Assembly: GCF_006438915.1 (NCBI RefSeq)
Contig: NZ_RCZE01000001.1
Coordinates: 654,658 to 718,657, forward strand
Reading direction: 5' to 3'
Source of the DNA: Pseudomonas arsenicoxydans
Lineage (GTDB): Bacteria > Pseudomonadota > Gammaproteobacteria > Pseudomonadales > Pseudomonadaceae
Length of the DNA stretch: 64,000 bases
Of this stretch, positions 44,946-54,919 are shown piece after piece. The notes beneath the pieces were generated by a model. That model ran no database searches. It had not been told where the DNA came from and was given only the letters and a program-made list of their open reading frames with translations. A program made the translations under genes and the position numbers. Within the stretch, counting starts at the first letter, position 1; the number at the start of each line of letters is the position of its first letter.

Positions 44946-45189
44946 ATCTGCCTCCTCAAGTTCCCGGCACGAGCGTCGCGCCTTCGTGGTTTTCGGTTGC
45001 TAAGGGTTCTGAGGATAGTCGGCGGTGCAAAGTTCACCCGATCTGGTTAAGTCCTACTATTTTCGTAGGTTTTTTTGCCTTGGCTATTGAAACTCGGGTA
45101 TATGCCCTTATTGATGAAACACGCTTATGGATTCGGCAGGTTTTCGTTTACGAGAAGAAACCTGCGACCTCAATTGGAGAAGCAGGTTT

Positions 45190-46191
45190 ATGAAACGACT
45201 GTCCGACATCAAGTTCTCGACCCTTGATCTGGTGCCCGTGCGTGAAAACGGCAGCGCGGCCCAGTCGCTGCGCAACTCCCTGGACCTGGCGCAGCACGTC
45301 GAAAAATTCGGCTACAACCGCTTCTGGGTCGCCGAACACCACAACATGGACGGCATCGCCAGCTCGGCGACATCCGTGTTGCTGGGTTATCTGGCGGGCG
45401 GCACCTCGACCATTCGTGTCGGTTCGGGTGGTGTGATGCTGCCTAACCATGCGCCGCTGGTGATCGCCGAGCAGTTCGGCACTTTGGAAAGCCTGTATCC
45501 GGGGCGTATCGACCTGGGTCTGGGCCGTGCGCCTGGCTCCGATCAAATGACCGCTCGCGCGTTGCGCCGCGAACGCTCCGGCAGCGCCGACGATTTCCCG
45601 GAAGACGTGGCCGAACTGATGCGTTACCTCGGCCCGCGCACCCCGGACCAGCGGATCATCGCCATGCCCGGCACCGGCACCAACGTCCCGGTCTGGTTGT
45701 TGGGCTCCAGCCTGTTCAGTGCACAACTGGCCGGTGAGCGCGGTTTGCCCTACGCCTTCGCCTCCCATTTCGCACCGCGTTTCATGCATGAGGCGATTCG
45801 TGTCTACCGCAATCACTTCAAGCCTTCAGTAGTACTGGATAAACCCTACGTGATGCTTGGCGTGCCACTGGTGGCGGCGGATACCGATGAACAGGCGGAT
45901 TACCTGGCGACGTCGGTCTATCAGCGGATTCTCGCGTTGATGCGTGGCCAAAGCCTGGTGCAGCGTCCGCCGGTGAAAACCATGGACGGGTTGTGGCTGC
46001 CGCATGAGCGCGAAGCGGTCAGTGATTTCCTCGGATTGGCCATGGTGGGCAGCCCGCAGAAAATCCGCGCCAAACTGGACGTGCTGGTCGAGCAGACGCA
46101 GGCCGATGAGCTGATCTTCACCTGCGATTTGTATGAACACGCTGATCGTGTTCATTCCTACGAATTGCTGGCGCAGGTCATGAAGGGCTGA
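45190..46191 (+). CDS. LLM-class (luciferase-like) flavin monooxygenase
   Basis: The 333-aa protein starts at the ATG at 45190 ([24 protein letters not shown]). It has the bacterial-luciferase-like TIM-barrel pattern: [62 protein letters not shown], and [24 protein letters not shown]. This subgroup (MsnO8/YhbW type) has many members of unknown substrate. It probably uses FMNH2. It stands alone and is followed by a terminator. Confidence 0.88.
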   Translation: MKRLSDIKFSTLDLVPVRENGSAAQSLRNSLDLAQHVEKFGYNRFWVAEHHNMDGIASSATSVLLGYLAGGTSTIRVGSGGVMLPNHAPLVIAEQFGTLESLYPGRIDLGLGRAPGSDQMTARALRRERSGSADDFPEDVAELMRYLGPRTPDQRIIAMPGTGTNVPVWLLGSSLFSAQLAGERGLPYAFASHFAPRFMHEAIRVYRNHFKPSVVLDKPYVMLGVPLVAADTDEQADYLATSVYQRILALMRGQSLVQRPPVKTMDGLWLPHEREAVSDFLGLAMVGSPQKIRAKLDVLVEQTQADELIFTCDLYEHADRVHSYELLAQVMKG

Positions 46192-46214
46192 AGCTCAAAA
46201 CGCGCCCATAAATA

Positions 46215-46244
46215 AGCCGACGCATTGCGTCGGCTTTTTTATTT
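46215..46244 (+). terminator. terminator after the LLM monooxygenase gene
   Basis: AGCCGACGC and GCGTCGGCT pair around ATT, with a T run after. It may also serve the converging DUF1161 gene. Confidence 0.88.
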
Positions 46245-46258
46245 AAAGCGCGATCAGG

Positions 46259-46480
46259 CTACTTCTTGTAGACGATGACCTTGGTGCCCTTTTCACAGGT
46301 GCCGACGACCTTTGCGCCGCCAGCAGCACCTTTATCGGCTATTTCCAGTGAATAACCCGCAACGCCCTTGGCATCCAGCTTCGCGGCGATTTCGGATTTC
46401 AGTTCTTCGCACGACTTGCCGCCAGCAAATGCCGTACCCGCAAGGCTCAACAAACCTACTGCCACTATAAATTTCTTCAT
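46259..46480 (-). CDS. DUF1161 small periplasmic protein (second copy)
   Basis: The 73-aa precursor starts at the ATG at 46480. The signal peptide is MKKFIVAVGLLSLAGTAFAG. The core KSCEELKSEIAAKLDAKGVAGYSLEI and VVGTCEKGTKVIVYKK matches the copy at 44121-44354. Two conserved Cys are present. In P. aeruginosa a similar small gene sits near trpI as I recall. Function is unknown. Confidence 0.83.
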   Translation of the reverse strand: MKKFIVAVGLLSLAGTAFAGGKSCEELKSEIAAKLDAKGVAGYSLEIADKGAAGGAKVVGTCEKGTKVIVYKK

Positions 46481-46602
46481 CGGTCGCATTCCCTGGTCGG
46501 ATCAATAGGGGCATCCAGCAATTTGCCGGATGCACACATGTAGCGCTTTGCCATTCCCTATGGCACTCGGCCAGCGCGCAAGTTCAGAAGACTAGCTCAA
46601 AC

Positions 46603-46818
46603 TCAGCTGCTGGCAATCCGGAACCCGACTTTGAGCGTCACCTGAAAGTGCGCTGCCTTGCCGTCCTTGATGTGCCCGCGGGTTTCGGTCACTTCGAACC
46701 ATTCCATGTGCTTGAGGCTTTTGCTGGCTTCGGCCAGCGCGTTATTGATGGCGTCTTCAATGCTACTGGTGGACGAGCCGACCAGTTCGACTTTTTTGTA
46801 GGTGTGATGGTCAGTCAT
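46603..46818 (-). CDS. dodecin, flavin-binding protein
   Basis: The 71-aa protein matches the dodecin family: HTYKKVELVGSSTSSIEDAINNALAEASK, then LKHMEWFEVTETRGHIKDGKAAHFQVTLKVGFRI. The Trp in MEWFEV is the residue that stacks on flavin. Dodecins form hollow dodecamers that store riboflavin or FMN. It is a single gene, divergent from the DUF883 gene. Confidence 0.94.
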   Translation of the reverse strand: MTDHHTYKKVELVGSSTSSIEDAINNALAEASKSLKHMEWFEVTETRGHIKDGKAAHFQVTLKVGFRIASS

Positions 46819-46973
46819 GGTGTTCTCCTCAGGGTGTGAATTACAGCCTAGCAGTGATTTTTCGTCTTACTTGCGACGGCTAACCTGAAGGAGATGTTCA
46901 GATTTTCTGCACTTTCTTCAACCCCTGAAGTCCCAACCAACACACGCAACTCAATCAATGCAGGAGAGCCACC

Positions 46974-47300
46974 ATGGCCAACACTTCATTACGTAAAGCC
47001 TCATTGCAAAGCATGGAAGCCGAAATCGAGAGTCTGCTGAAATCGTTGGAAAGCCTGAAAGACGATGCGTCGGACGAGTCGCGTAGAACCCTCAAAACCC
47101 TGAAAGCCAACGCCGAAAGTGCGCTGAAACATTCGCGTCATCTGCTCAGCGATGCGTATGAAGACGTCAAAGTCAAAACCCGTGAAACCGGGATCGCCAC
47201 TCGGGACTACGCCCAGGAACACCCTTGGACGACGGCCGGTGTTGCCGTGGGGGCGCTGGGCCTTCTCGCGGCTTATCTATTGTGCAAACGCGGTGACTAA
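46974..47300 (+). CDS. DUF883 membrane-anchored protein (ElaB/YqjD-like)
   Basis: The 108-aa protein has a long charged helix ([38 protein letters not shown]) followed by a C-terminal membrane span ([22 protein letters not shown]). The family binds ribosomes at the inner membrane in stationary phase in E. coli. The ATG has a strong RBS (AGGAGAG). Its stop overlaps the end of the convergent trpI gene by 4 bp. Confidence 0.9.
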   Translation: MANTSLRKASLQSMEAEIESLLKSLESLKDDASDESRRTLKTLKANAESALKHSRHLLSDAYEDVKVKTRETGIATRDYAQEHPWTTAGVAVGALGLLAAYLLCKRGD

Positions 47301-48190
47301 TCCGCCCGGTGCAGTTCGTTCTTGAGCCACTGCGCCAGTTGCCGAGCCCGCCCGTCCGCGGCGCGCTTGGGTAGCCACAACGCCAGTTGCGCCGGGGTTT
47401 CGCTGAAACCCCACGGCGCAACCAGGCGACCGGCCTTCACGTCTTCGGCCACCAGCGGCTCCGGCGCAATCGCCACTCCAAGACCGGCCACTGCGGCTTC
47501 CAGCAAGTAATACAAATGCTCAAATCCCTGACCGAACTTCAATGCCTTGGCGTCGAGGCCGCTTTGCTGCGCCCAACTGGGCCACGCCTGAGGTCGCGAG
47601 GTGGTGTGTAGCAACGGCTCGTTCAGCAACGCTGTGGCCGGCGCGCCTTGATACTGGTCGAAGTTGGCGAATCGCGGGCTCATGACCGGGCCGATTCGCT
47701 CGCTGGTCAATTCATAGACTTGCATGTCCGCAGGCCATGGCGGTTCTGCAAACACCAGCAACGCGTCCAGTCCCGGCCGGCGCGGATCGAGATCGCCTTC
47801 GCCGGCGGACAGGTGCAGACGCAGGTCTGGCAGGTCCGCATTCAGCCGTCCCAGGCGTGGAATAAACCAGCGTGCGAGCAAGCTTCCCGAGCAACCGAGG
47901 ACGAATGGCGCGTCGGCAGTACTTTGCGTCAGCTCTGCACACACCGTGCGTAACCGTTCGAACGCTTCGCCGCTGGCATCGCGCAATCGAATGCCGGCAT
48001 CTGTGAGTTTAAGGCCGCGACCGTCCTTGACGAACAGGCTGACCCCGAGGTGTTCTTCGAGCACCTTGAGTTGCCGGCTGACCGCGCCATGGGTGACGTG
48101 CAGCTGTTCGGCAGCCTGACTGACGCTGTTCAGACGGGCAGTGGCTTCGAAGGCGCGAAGGGCGTTGAGCGGGGGAAGGTCGTGGCTCAT
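47297..48190 (-). CDS. trpI: LysR-type activator of trpBA
   Basis: The 297-aa LysR regulator has its N-terminal helix-turn-helix in [39 protein letters not shown] and a C-terminal effector domain. Its position divergent from trpB identifies it as TrpI, which activates trpBA when indoleglycerol phosphate accumulates. The 111-bp shared gap should contain the TrpI sites. Confidence 0.93.
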   Translation of the reverse strand: MSHDLPPLNALRAFEATARLNSVSQAAEQLHVTHGAVSRQLKVLEEHLGVSLFVKDGRGLKLTDAGIRLRDASGEAFERLRTVCAELTQSTADAPFVLGCSGSLLARWFIPRLGRLNADLPDLRLHLSAGEGDLDPRRPGLDALLVFAEPPWPADMQVYELTSERIGPVMSPRFANFDQYQGAPATALLNEPLLHTTSRPQAWPSWAQQSGLDAKALKFGQGFEHLYYLLEAAVAGLGVAIAPEPLVAEDVKAGRLVAPWGFSETPAQLALWLPKRAADGRARQLAQWLKNELHRAD

Positions 48191-49521
<1,331 letters not shown>

Positions 49522-49522
<1 letters not shown>

Positions 49523-50334
49523 TGAGCCGCCTGCAAACGCGCTTTGCCGAACTCAAGGAACAGAATCGTGCCGCCCTGGTGACCTTCGTCACCGCTGGCG
49601 ACCCGAGCTATGACACTTCCCTGGCGATCCTTAAAGGCTTGCCTGCGGCTGGCGCCGACGTGATCGAGTTGGGCATGCCCTTCACCGATCCAATGGCCGA
49701 TGGCCCGGCGATCCAGCTGGCCAACATCCGCGCCTTGGGCGCCAAGCAGAACCTGGCGAAAACCCTGCAAATGGTTCGCGAGTTCCGTGAAGGCAATAGC
49801 GAGACGCCGCTGGTGTTGATGGGTTACTTCAACCCGATCCACATGTACGGCGTACCGCGTTTCATTGCTGATGCCAAAGCGGCCGGCGTTGATGGCCTGA
49901 TCGTGGTCGACTTGCCGCCGGAACATAACGGCGAGTTGTGCGACCCGGCTCAGGCAGCCGGTCTGGACTTCATTCGTTTGACCACGCCAACCACCGATGA
50001 CGTGCGTTTGCCGACTGTGCTGAACGGCAGCTCCGGTTTCGTCTACTACGTGTCGGTTGCCGGTGTGACCGGCGCAGGCGCGGCAACCCTGGAACACGTT
50101 GAAGAGGCGGTTGCCCGTCTGCGTCGCCACACTGATTTGCCGATCAGCATCGGTTTTGGCATTCGGACCCCAGAGCAAGCCGCTTCCATTGCGCGCCTGG
50201 CTGACGGGGTTGTGGTGGGCTCGGCATTGATCGATCACATCGCCAATGCTTCGACGCCGGATCAGGCGATTGATGGCGTGCTAAGCCTTTGCGCGGCCCT
50301 GGCTGAAGGCGTGCGTAAGGCCCGCGTCAGCTGA
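49522..50334 (+). CDS. trpA: tryptophan synthase alpha subunit
   Basis: The 270-aa TIM barrel cleaves indoleglycerol phosphate. Catalytic Glu49 and Asp60 occur at the canonical positions ([16 protein letters not shown]). The phosphate-binding region is [11 protein letters not shown] and [11 protein letters not shown]. The start at 49522 is chosen because it overlaps the trpB stop; the longer frame inside trpB is rejected. A terminator follows. Confidence 0.97.
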
Positions 50335-50396
50335 AGGTAAAGTTCCTGATACAGAGGAATTAGCGCCTCGCGGCACAGACTAAACAGCAAGACCGA

Positions 50397-50428
50397 GGGC
50401 TTCAGGACTACGTTCTGAAGCCCTTTTT
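50397..50428 (+). terminator. terminator after trpBA
   Basis: GGGCTTCAG and CTGAAGCCC pair around a 9-nt loop, followed by five T. Confidence 0.88.
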
Positions 50429-50455
50429 GCTGTAGGTGCAGTGAGGAAAGACCCG

Positions 50456-50911
50456 ATGAAAATGCCGAAACGTCTGATCGCCAGCCTGGGCGTGCTGATG
50501 CTGAGCGCGACCCCGTTGCTGCACGCGAGCGCCGATCAGCGCGACGATCACGACCACGGCGGCCCGCAACAGGGCCAGTACGATAACCATGGCGACAATC
50601 ATGGTGATGATCACCGTGATCATCAGGACAATCATCGCAGTGGCCCTCCGCCGCGCGACTTCGGTCCGGTGCGTCAGACGATCCACGAACACCACGAGTA
50701 TTTCGTGCGCGGCGCGCCACCACCTCCAGGTATTCATCTGGAGCGCGGCCGGCCGTTGCCTCACGGCTATTATGGTGAGCGTCTGGACAATCGCGCGCTG
50801 AGTCGCCTGCCGTATTACCCGGGGTACGAATGGCGCCGGGCAGGTGGCGACATCGTGCTGATCGCCTTGGGCAGTGGGGTTGTTTATGAGGTGCTGGAAG
50901 GAGTGCTTTGA
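50456..50911 (+). CDS. RcnB/CigR-like periplasmic protein with His/Asp-rich region
   Basis: The 151-aa protein starts at the ATG at 50456; an upstream in-frame ATG at 50441 is possible. The signal peptide ends near LLHASA. A low-complexity His/Asp/Asn/Gly region follows (about residues 28-65, with repeated HGD/DHD units that could bind metal). The C-terminal domain contains PHGYYGERLDNRALSRLPYYPGYEWRRAGGDIVLIALGSGVVYEVLEGVL, the RcnB/CigR-type hallmark. RcnB acts in nickel/cobalt homeostasis, and CigR is an anti-virulence regulator in Salmonella. The function here is unknown. Confidence 0.8.
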   Translation: MKMPKRLIASLGVLMLSATPLLHASADQRDDHDHGGPQQGQYDNHGDNHGDDHRDHQDNHRSGPPPRDFGPVRQTIHEHHEYFVRGAPPPPGIHLERGRPLPHGYYGERLDNRALSRLPYYPGYEWRRAGGDIVLIALGSGVVYEVLEGVL

Positions 50912-50925
50912 TTTAACGGGCAGAT

Positions 50926-50964
50926 AAAAAAGGGCTTCGTGGATTATCCGCGAAGCCCTTTTTT
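50926..50964. terminator. bidirectional terminator between convergent genes
   Basis: A run of A, the stem AGGGCTTCG / CGAAGCCCT and a run of T serve both the plus-strand RcnB/CigR-like gene and the minus-strand DUF4105 gene. Confidence 0.88.
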
Positions 50965-50965
50965 C

Positions 50966-52927
50966 TTACGGCAGTTCCAACCCGCCGGCTGCTTTGTGCA
51001 GCTTTCTCAGGTGCTCGCCCACCTGCTTCAGGTTGGCTTCATTGGCGGCCATTTCCGCTGCGCGTTCCGGTTCGAGCAGCGCTCGCACTTCCTTGTCCAG
51101 ATCGCCCGTCAGCACCAGCAATTGCTTTTGGCGCAGGCTGCTTTCCGATTCCAGGCGTTGCGATTCACTCGGCTGGGGCAACCCATAACCGCCACTGCCG
51201 AGCAGTTCCGCCGGGCGACTGAGGTAGCCGCTGTTGGCAAGTAGATCTTTCAAGGTCGCATTGGCCTTGTCCATGCCGCCGTTTTCCAGGTTCCGCGCGC
51301 CGAGGTAGCGCTGCTTCACTTCGTCCTGGGCCAGCAGCAGTTGTTGACGCAAGGCGGCTTGTTCCAACAACAGCAGTGCCGCGCTGGTGCGCAGGTCCGC
51401 TTGTTCGAACCATTGCCGGCGCTCTACCGCTTTCAGTGCCAACCAGTCTTCGACGTTGTCCTGCTTGATCGGCAAGCGCTTTTTCAGGACGTCGAACATG
51501 GCTTGATAGCGGTCGCGGAAGGAGTCGAAGCGATAGCCCAGTCGGAGTGCTTCCCGTGGATCATCCAGCACGCTGGTGTCGGCCAGTCCGCGACCCTTCA
51601 GCACCGCCAGCAAGCCGTTGGGCATGATGTTGTCGAGCCCGACCAGTTTTGGGTTGTTGGTGCCGCCTCGCAGTAGTTTCAGCTCTTCCACCGCGCAATT
51701 GTTGGAGAGGAAGAAGTAGTTGCCGTCGTAACTCCAGTGCATCTCGGCGGCACGTTCCACCACATCTTCGATCTCGCTGCGCGACAGGTTCAGCGGCACC
51801 GAAGCCAGGCTGCGCAGTTCGGTCTTGGTGTATTCGTCGATGACTTGGGAGAGCGGCAGGACGAACAGGCGCGACGGGTATTTACCGACCAGTCCGTCCC
51901 AACTCGAGAGCTGTACGTCACCGACGAAGGCGCGGTAGGACAAGACCAGATGCTGGTCCAGATCGAGACGGCAGTCGGGGCCTCGTGGTCGGCCCGGTGC
52001 ACAGATCACCAGCCGCAACATGCTGTGACCCCAACGACTGACCCAGTTCTGATTGGCTTCGGCCAGCAGGTAGTCAATGGCATAGACACGTTCCGGATCG
52101 ACCTGCCCGAGAGGGGTCTTGGCAAAGTCATTGCCGGCATTGAGGAAGGCAAAGGTCTTCGCGCAGGTGTTTTTCGCCGCTGGCGCCCAGCCGAAGTGTT
52201 CCTGGTAGTAGCGATACAGTGCCGGACGCCGGCAGGCGTAGCTCGGGTCGAGGAGGAAGTACTCCATGTTGACCGCAACGAACTCTTTTGGGCTGTCGGT
52301 TTCGTAAATGTCCGGGCTGCGCGCGATCTGCCGGTTGTGCTGTTCACGTTCACCGCGACGGCCGACGTATTGTTGCCAGCCCGCGAGGTCGAGCAGACGC
52401 GGATCGTCGCTGAGGGTGAAGCGCCGATCATTCTGGCCACGGCACTGATCGGGAATACCTACCAGTCCGGCGCTGTTGCTGCGTCGGGTGCAGTGTTGAA
52501 TCAGTTTGCGCTCGGCATCTGGCCACAAGCGCGAACGGTCGTAGATGTGGGTGAGTTCGTGCAACACCGTGGCGAGCATTTCCCGGCGGACGGTGCCGTG
52601 GGGGCGATTGGTTTTGCGGGTCGCGGCGCTGCCGTCGGTGAGGCTGGCGAGCAGGTTGCGATTCAAGTCAAGTTCGGACACCCGCGTCGCCTGGCCGTAG
52701 GCGTTGCTCGGCATGTCATCGGTCCAGCCGACATCGATGCGCCGGTCCAGTTGCTCGATGAACCGCGGCGGCAGTGCCTGCATGGCTTCATCGAGCAGTG
52801 CCTGGCTGGCTTGCTGTTGTGGGGGGCTAAGGCCTTCAGTCTTGAGCTGTAATTGCAGGCTCGCATGGGCCGCGCTGCCGAGCAGCATCATGACCCCGGC
52901 CAACAGCCAGGCGGCTGACGGCCTCAC
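50966..52927 (-). CDS. DUF4105 envelope protein with HExxH-type motif
   Basis: The 653-aa protein starts at a GTG at 52927, overlapping the stop of the DUF2388 gene (GTGA). A signal peptide (AAWLLAGVMMLLGSAAHA) leads into a metallopeptidase-like region with VLHELTHIYDRSR (HELTH; possible zinc site near residue 115). The DUF4105 segment follows with GHSMLRLVICAPG, LSYRAFVGDVQLSSWDGLVGKYPSRLFVLPL and YFFLSNNCAVEELKLLRGG. The C-terminal third is helical (LLLEQAALRQQLLLAQDEVKQRY). It is probably periplasmic or outer-membrane associated. I do not know its function, but the link to DUF2388 genes is suggestive. Confidence 0.8.
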   Translation of the reverse strand: MRPSAAWLLAGVMMLLGSAAHASLQLQLKTEGLSPPQQQASQALLDEAMQALPPRFIEQLDRRIDVGWTDDMPSNAYGQATRVSELDLNRNLLASLTDGSAATRKTNRPHGTVRREMLATVLHELTHIYDRSRLWPDAERKLIQHCTRRSNSAGLVGIPDQCRGQNDRRFTLSDDPRLLDLAGWQQYVGRRGEREQHNRQIARSPDIYETDSPKEFVAVNMEYFLLDPSYACRRPALYRYYQEHFGWAPAAKNTCAKTFAFLNAGNDFAKTPLGQVDPERVYAIDYLLAEANQNWVSRWGHSMLRLVICAPGRPRGPDCRLDLDQHLVLSYRAFVGDVQLSSWDGLVGKYPSRLFVLPLSQVIDEYTKTELRSLASVPLNLSRSEIEDVVERAAEMHWSYDGNYFFLSNNCAVEELKLLRGGTNNPKLVGLDNIMPNGLLAVLKGRGLADTSVLDDPREALRLGYRFDSFRDRYQAMFDVLKKRLPIKQDNVEDWLALKAVERRQWFEQADLRTSAALLLLEQAALRQQLLLAQDEVKQRYLGARNLENGGMDKANATLKDLLANSGYLSRPAELLGSGGYGLPQPSESQRLESESSLRQKQLLVLTGDLDKEVRALLEPERAAEMAANEANLKQVGEHLRKLHKAAGGLELP

Positions 52928-53244
52928 AGTGCGAGGATGGCTTCGGCGAGTACCTGATCACTGGCATCCCGGGCTTCCGGCACGCGAACGCGCAGGGTAT
53001 TGAAAGCCGCTTCGAGGTGCGCGCCGCGGATATCGCCATCGCTGGCCACGAAACTGGCGGCGTCATCCTGGGCTTCGCGAATGATCTTCGAGTCACGGAT
53101 GGAGGTGGTGGTATCAGAGGTGAAATCAAGCGTGCGCTGAGTGGCACGAATGAGCATGTTACTGGTGGCAACCAGGGTATGTGCCTGGGCCACGTCAGCC
53201 AACAACAGCAGGCCAAGGGTGGCGGCAATCAGCGGGTTACGCAT
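52924..53244 (-). CDS. DUF2388 secreted protein (copy 1)
   Basis: The 106-aa precursor starts at the ATG at 53244. The signal peptide ends VAQA. The family core is KIIREAQDDAASFVASDGDIRGAHLEAAFNTLR, ending in LAEAILAL. It overlaps the DUF4105 start by 4 bp, which implies coupled translation. Function is unknown. Confidence 0.85.
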   Translation of the reverse strand: MRNPLIAATLGLLLLADVAQAHTLVATSNMLIRATQRTLDFTSDTTTSIRDSKIIREAQDDAASFVASDGDIRGAHLEAAFNTLRVRVPEARDASDQVLAEAILAL

Positions 53245-53271
53245 GGAACAACTCCGGAGAAACAAGGATAA

Positions 53272-53589
53272 CTATTGGACGAGAATTGCTTGTGCCAGTT
53301 CAAGGTCGCTTGCATGAAGTTTTGGTCGGGTATGGCGCAGGTAAGTCAGGGCCGATTCCAGCTGTGCTCCGCGTAATTGGCCATCACTGGCGATGAAGGC
53401 CGCGGCATCATCGTGCGCGGCGAGCAGCAGTTTACGGTCGAAGGGCGCTGTGGTCACCAGACTGGTGCCATAACCACTGGCGACAGTGCCTTGTGTGGAA
53501 AGGTTGAAGGCATCGAAAGCACGTGCCGGACCCAACCAGCAGGCCCAAAGCAACAGTGGAGTGAGCAACAATTTTGAATGAAAACGCAT
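53272..53589 (-). CDS. DUF2388 secreted protein (copy 2)
   Basis: The 105-aa precursor has the signal peptide MRFHSKLLLTPLLLWACWLGPARA. The core is KLLLAAHDDAAAFIASDGQLRGAQLESALTYLR, ending LAQAILVQ. It is the most diverged of the three: the (K/R)IIREA element is replaced by RKLLLAAH. It lies 27 bp upstream of copy 1. Confidence 0.83.
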   Translation of the reverse strand: MRFHSKLLLTPLLLWACWLGPARAFDAFNLSTQGTVASGYGTSLVTTAPFDRKLLLAAHDDAAAFIASDGQLRGAQLESALTYLRHTRPKLHASDLELAQAILVQ

Positions 53590-53697
53590 GAGACTCGATA
53601 GCTGAAAGCGAGTCCTAAGGCTAGCGCAACGTCCGGTCTAGAGCCAGCGCCGAAACATAGGGACACGTGGGGGCGTGTCCCGCAACAAGGCTGTTGC

Positions 53698-54018
53698 TTA
53701 GATGGTCAGAATGGCTTGTGCCAGCTGTGCATCGGTTGCGCTCAGCTGTGGCGCCTGGTGGCGAATGTAATCGAGTGCACTTTCCAGTTTTACGCCGCGG
53801 ATGGCGCCTTCGCTGGCGACGAAGCTCGCGGCATCATCACGCGCTTCACGCACAATTTTGTTGTCCTTGAAAGAAGAGGAAACGACGTCGGTGGTTGCGT
53901 CGGACGTGGCTTTAAGGGCATTGACGACCGCATCGGTGGTCACGATAAAGCTGGTGGCGTGGGAATTGGCCGCCACGGCAAGCAGGGCTGCAGCGCTGAG
54001 CAGACGAAGACGGGACAT
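53698..54018 (-). CDS. DUF2388 secreted protein (copy 3)
   Basis: The 106-aa precursor has a signal peptide ending NSHA. The core is KIVREARDDAASFVASEGAIRGVKLESALDYIR, ending LAQAILTI. It is the first gene of the DUF2388-DUF4105 set. The 108-bp gap to copy 2 may hold an internal promoter or processing site. Confidence 0.85.
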   Translation of the reverse strand: MSRLRLLSAAALLAVAANSHATSFIVTTDAVVNALKATSDATTDVVSSSFKDNKIVREARDDAASFVASEGAIRGVKLESALDYIRHQAPQLSATDAQLAQAILTI

Positions 54019-54159
54019 GGTGTAACTCCTTTGGATAACCGATTGAGAGGTGGCGATGTATCTGCGGATCAGACATCTGCCCTACAGCGCTCGCCACGTT
54101 CTGATTGGATATTAGGCGCTTTTACCCGTTAGAACAGTCCCGTCTGTGCTGGCAGGAAA

Positions 54160-54369
54160 TTAACGCCAGAACGGTTTATCCAGTTCGTTGAGGCGATCGG
54201 TGTGGCTGATGCCCAAGTCTGACAGTTGCTGCGCGTCGAGTTGCCCCAATAGGCGCCGGGTTCTGGCCCGTTCCAGGCACCGTGAGAGCGCTGTCCACGC
54301 TCGCTGGAGCCTGGAGAAGCGAAGTTGCGACTGCGCCGCGGAAGCGGAAACATTTTGTAAGTGATTCAT
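54160..54369 (-). CDS. DUF1127 small Arg-rich protein (copy 1)
   Basis: The 69-aa protein starts at the ATG at 54369. It ends with the family motif LLGQLDAQQLSDLGISHTDRLNELDKPFWR. DUF1127 proteins are small, basic and helical; some bind RNA or regulate phosphate/carbon metabolism in alpha-proteobacteria. A shared GTACTGG site lies upstream (54479-54487). Function here is unknown. Confidence 0.85.
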   Translation of the reverse strand: MNHLQNVSASAAQSQLRFSRLQRAWTALSRCLERARTRRLLGQLDAQQLSDLGISHTDRLNELDKPFWR

Positions 54370-54447
54370 GGCGCGATCCTTGTGCTTGGAGATGAGATTC
54401 CATGGTGATCCCCCTTGCTCTTGTGAAACAGGCACACCGCGCCAAAA

Positions 54448-54487
54448 TTGTACTTATACAATGTTAGCAATTAACAAACTGTACTGG
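54448..54487. promoter_or_regulatory. candidate control region of DUF1127 copy 1
   Basis: An inverted repeat TTGTA-CTTA-TACAA (54448-54461) and CTGTACTGG (54479-54487) lie upstream of the DUF1127 start at 54369. GTACTGG recurs in the array upstream of copy 2. Confidence 0.45.
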
Positions 54488-54533
54488 CTGAATAGAGGTC
54501 ACTTTGTTTTTCAGGTTTCACGGCCCCAAAACG

Positions 54534-54575
54534 ACAAAGCCCGTCGTGGTTTCCCACGACGGGCTTTGTTTTTTC
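54534..54575. terminator. strong hairpin terminator between the DUF1127 genes
   Basis: Sixteen-base arms (ACAAAGCCCGTCGTGG and its complement, 54534-54549 and 54554-54569) are followed by a T run on the plus strand. On the minus strand it lies 52 bp beyond DUF1127 copy 2. Confidence 0.85.
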
Positions 54576-54626
54576 AATCTGGGATGCTGGCAGTGGACCC
54601 GATGGGTCAGGGCCAGCGACGCTAAC

Positions 54627-54842
54627 TTAGCGCCAGAACGGCTTGCTCAGCTCTTCGTAGCGTTGTGCTTCGCTAATACCGGCGTCAGCCAGCAGACGCG
54701 AATCCAGGCGAGCCAGTTGGTGGCGGCTGGAGATGCGGCGCTGCCACAGCATCAGGTTGGCGATAACGCGCAGAGGCATGGAAGCCTGGGTTTTTGCAGC
54801 AGTGTCTTCGAAGAACAGGTCGGAACTGAGTGTACGTTCCAT
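54627..54842 (-). CDS. DUF1127 small Arg-rich protein (copy 2)
   Basis: The 71-aa protein starts at the ATG at 54842, with RBS AAGGA 8 nt upstream. It ends LARLDSRLLADAGISEAQRYEELSKPFWR, the same family motif as copy 1. The upstream 319 bp hold a dense array of CTGTA/TACAG sites, so it is probably under tight specific control. Confidence 0.87.
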   Translation of the reverse strand: MERTLSSDLFFEDTAAKTQASMPLRVIANLMLWQRRISSRHQLARLDSRLLADAGISEAQRYEELSKPFWR

Positions 54843-54919
54843 GATTGACATCCTTCCGCTTGTGGCGGGATTAGGTAGTGGTTTAACTGGTGCCCATGAT
54901 CCTCTCGTTTGCCTAGTCT

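Noticed and set aside
45053..45076. Hairpin plus T run (CCTAC...GTAGG-TTTTTTT) on the plus strand before the LLM gene
   Set aside because: The stem is only 5 bp and no upstream plus-strand transcript is evident, so a terminator or attenuator call is not supported.
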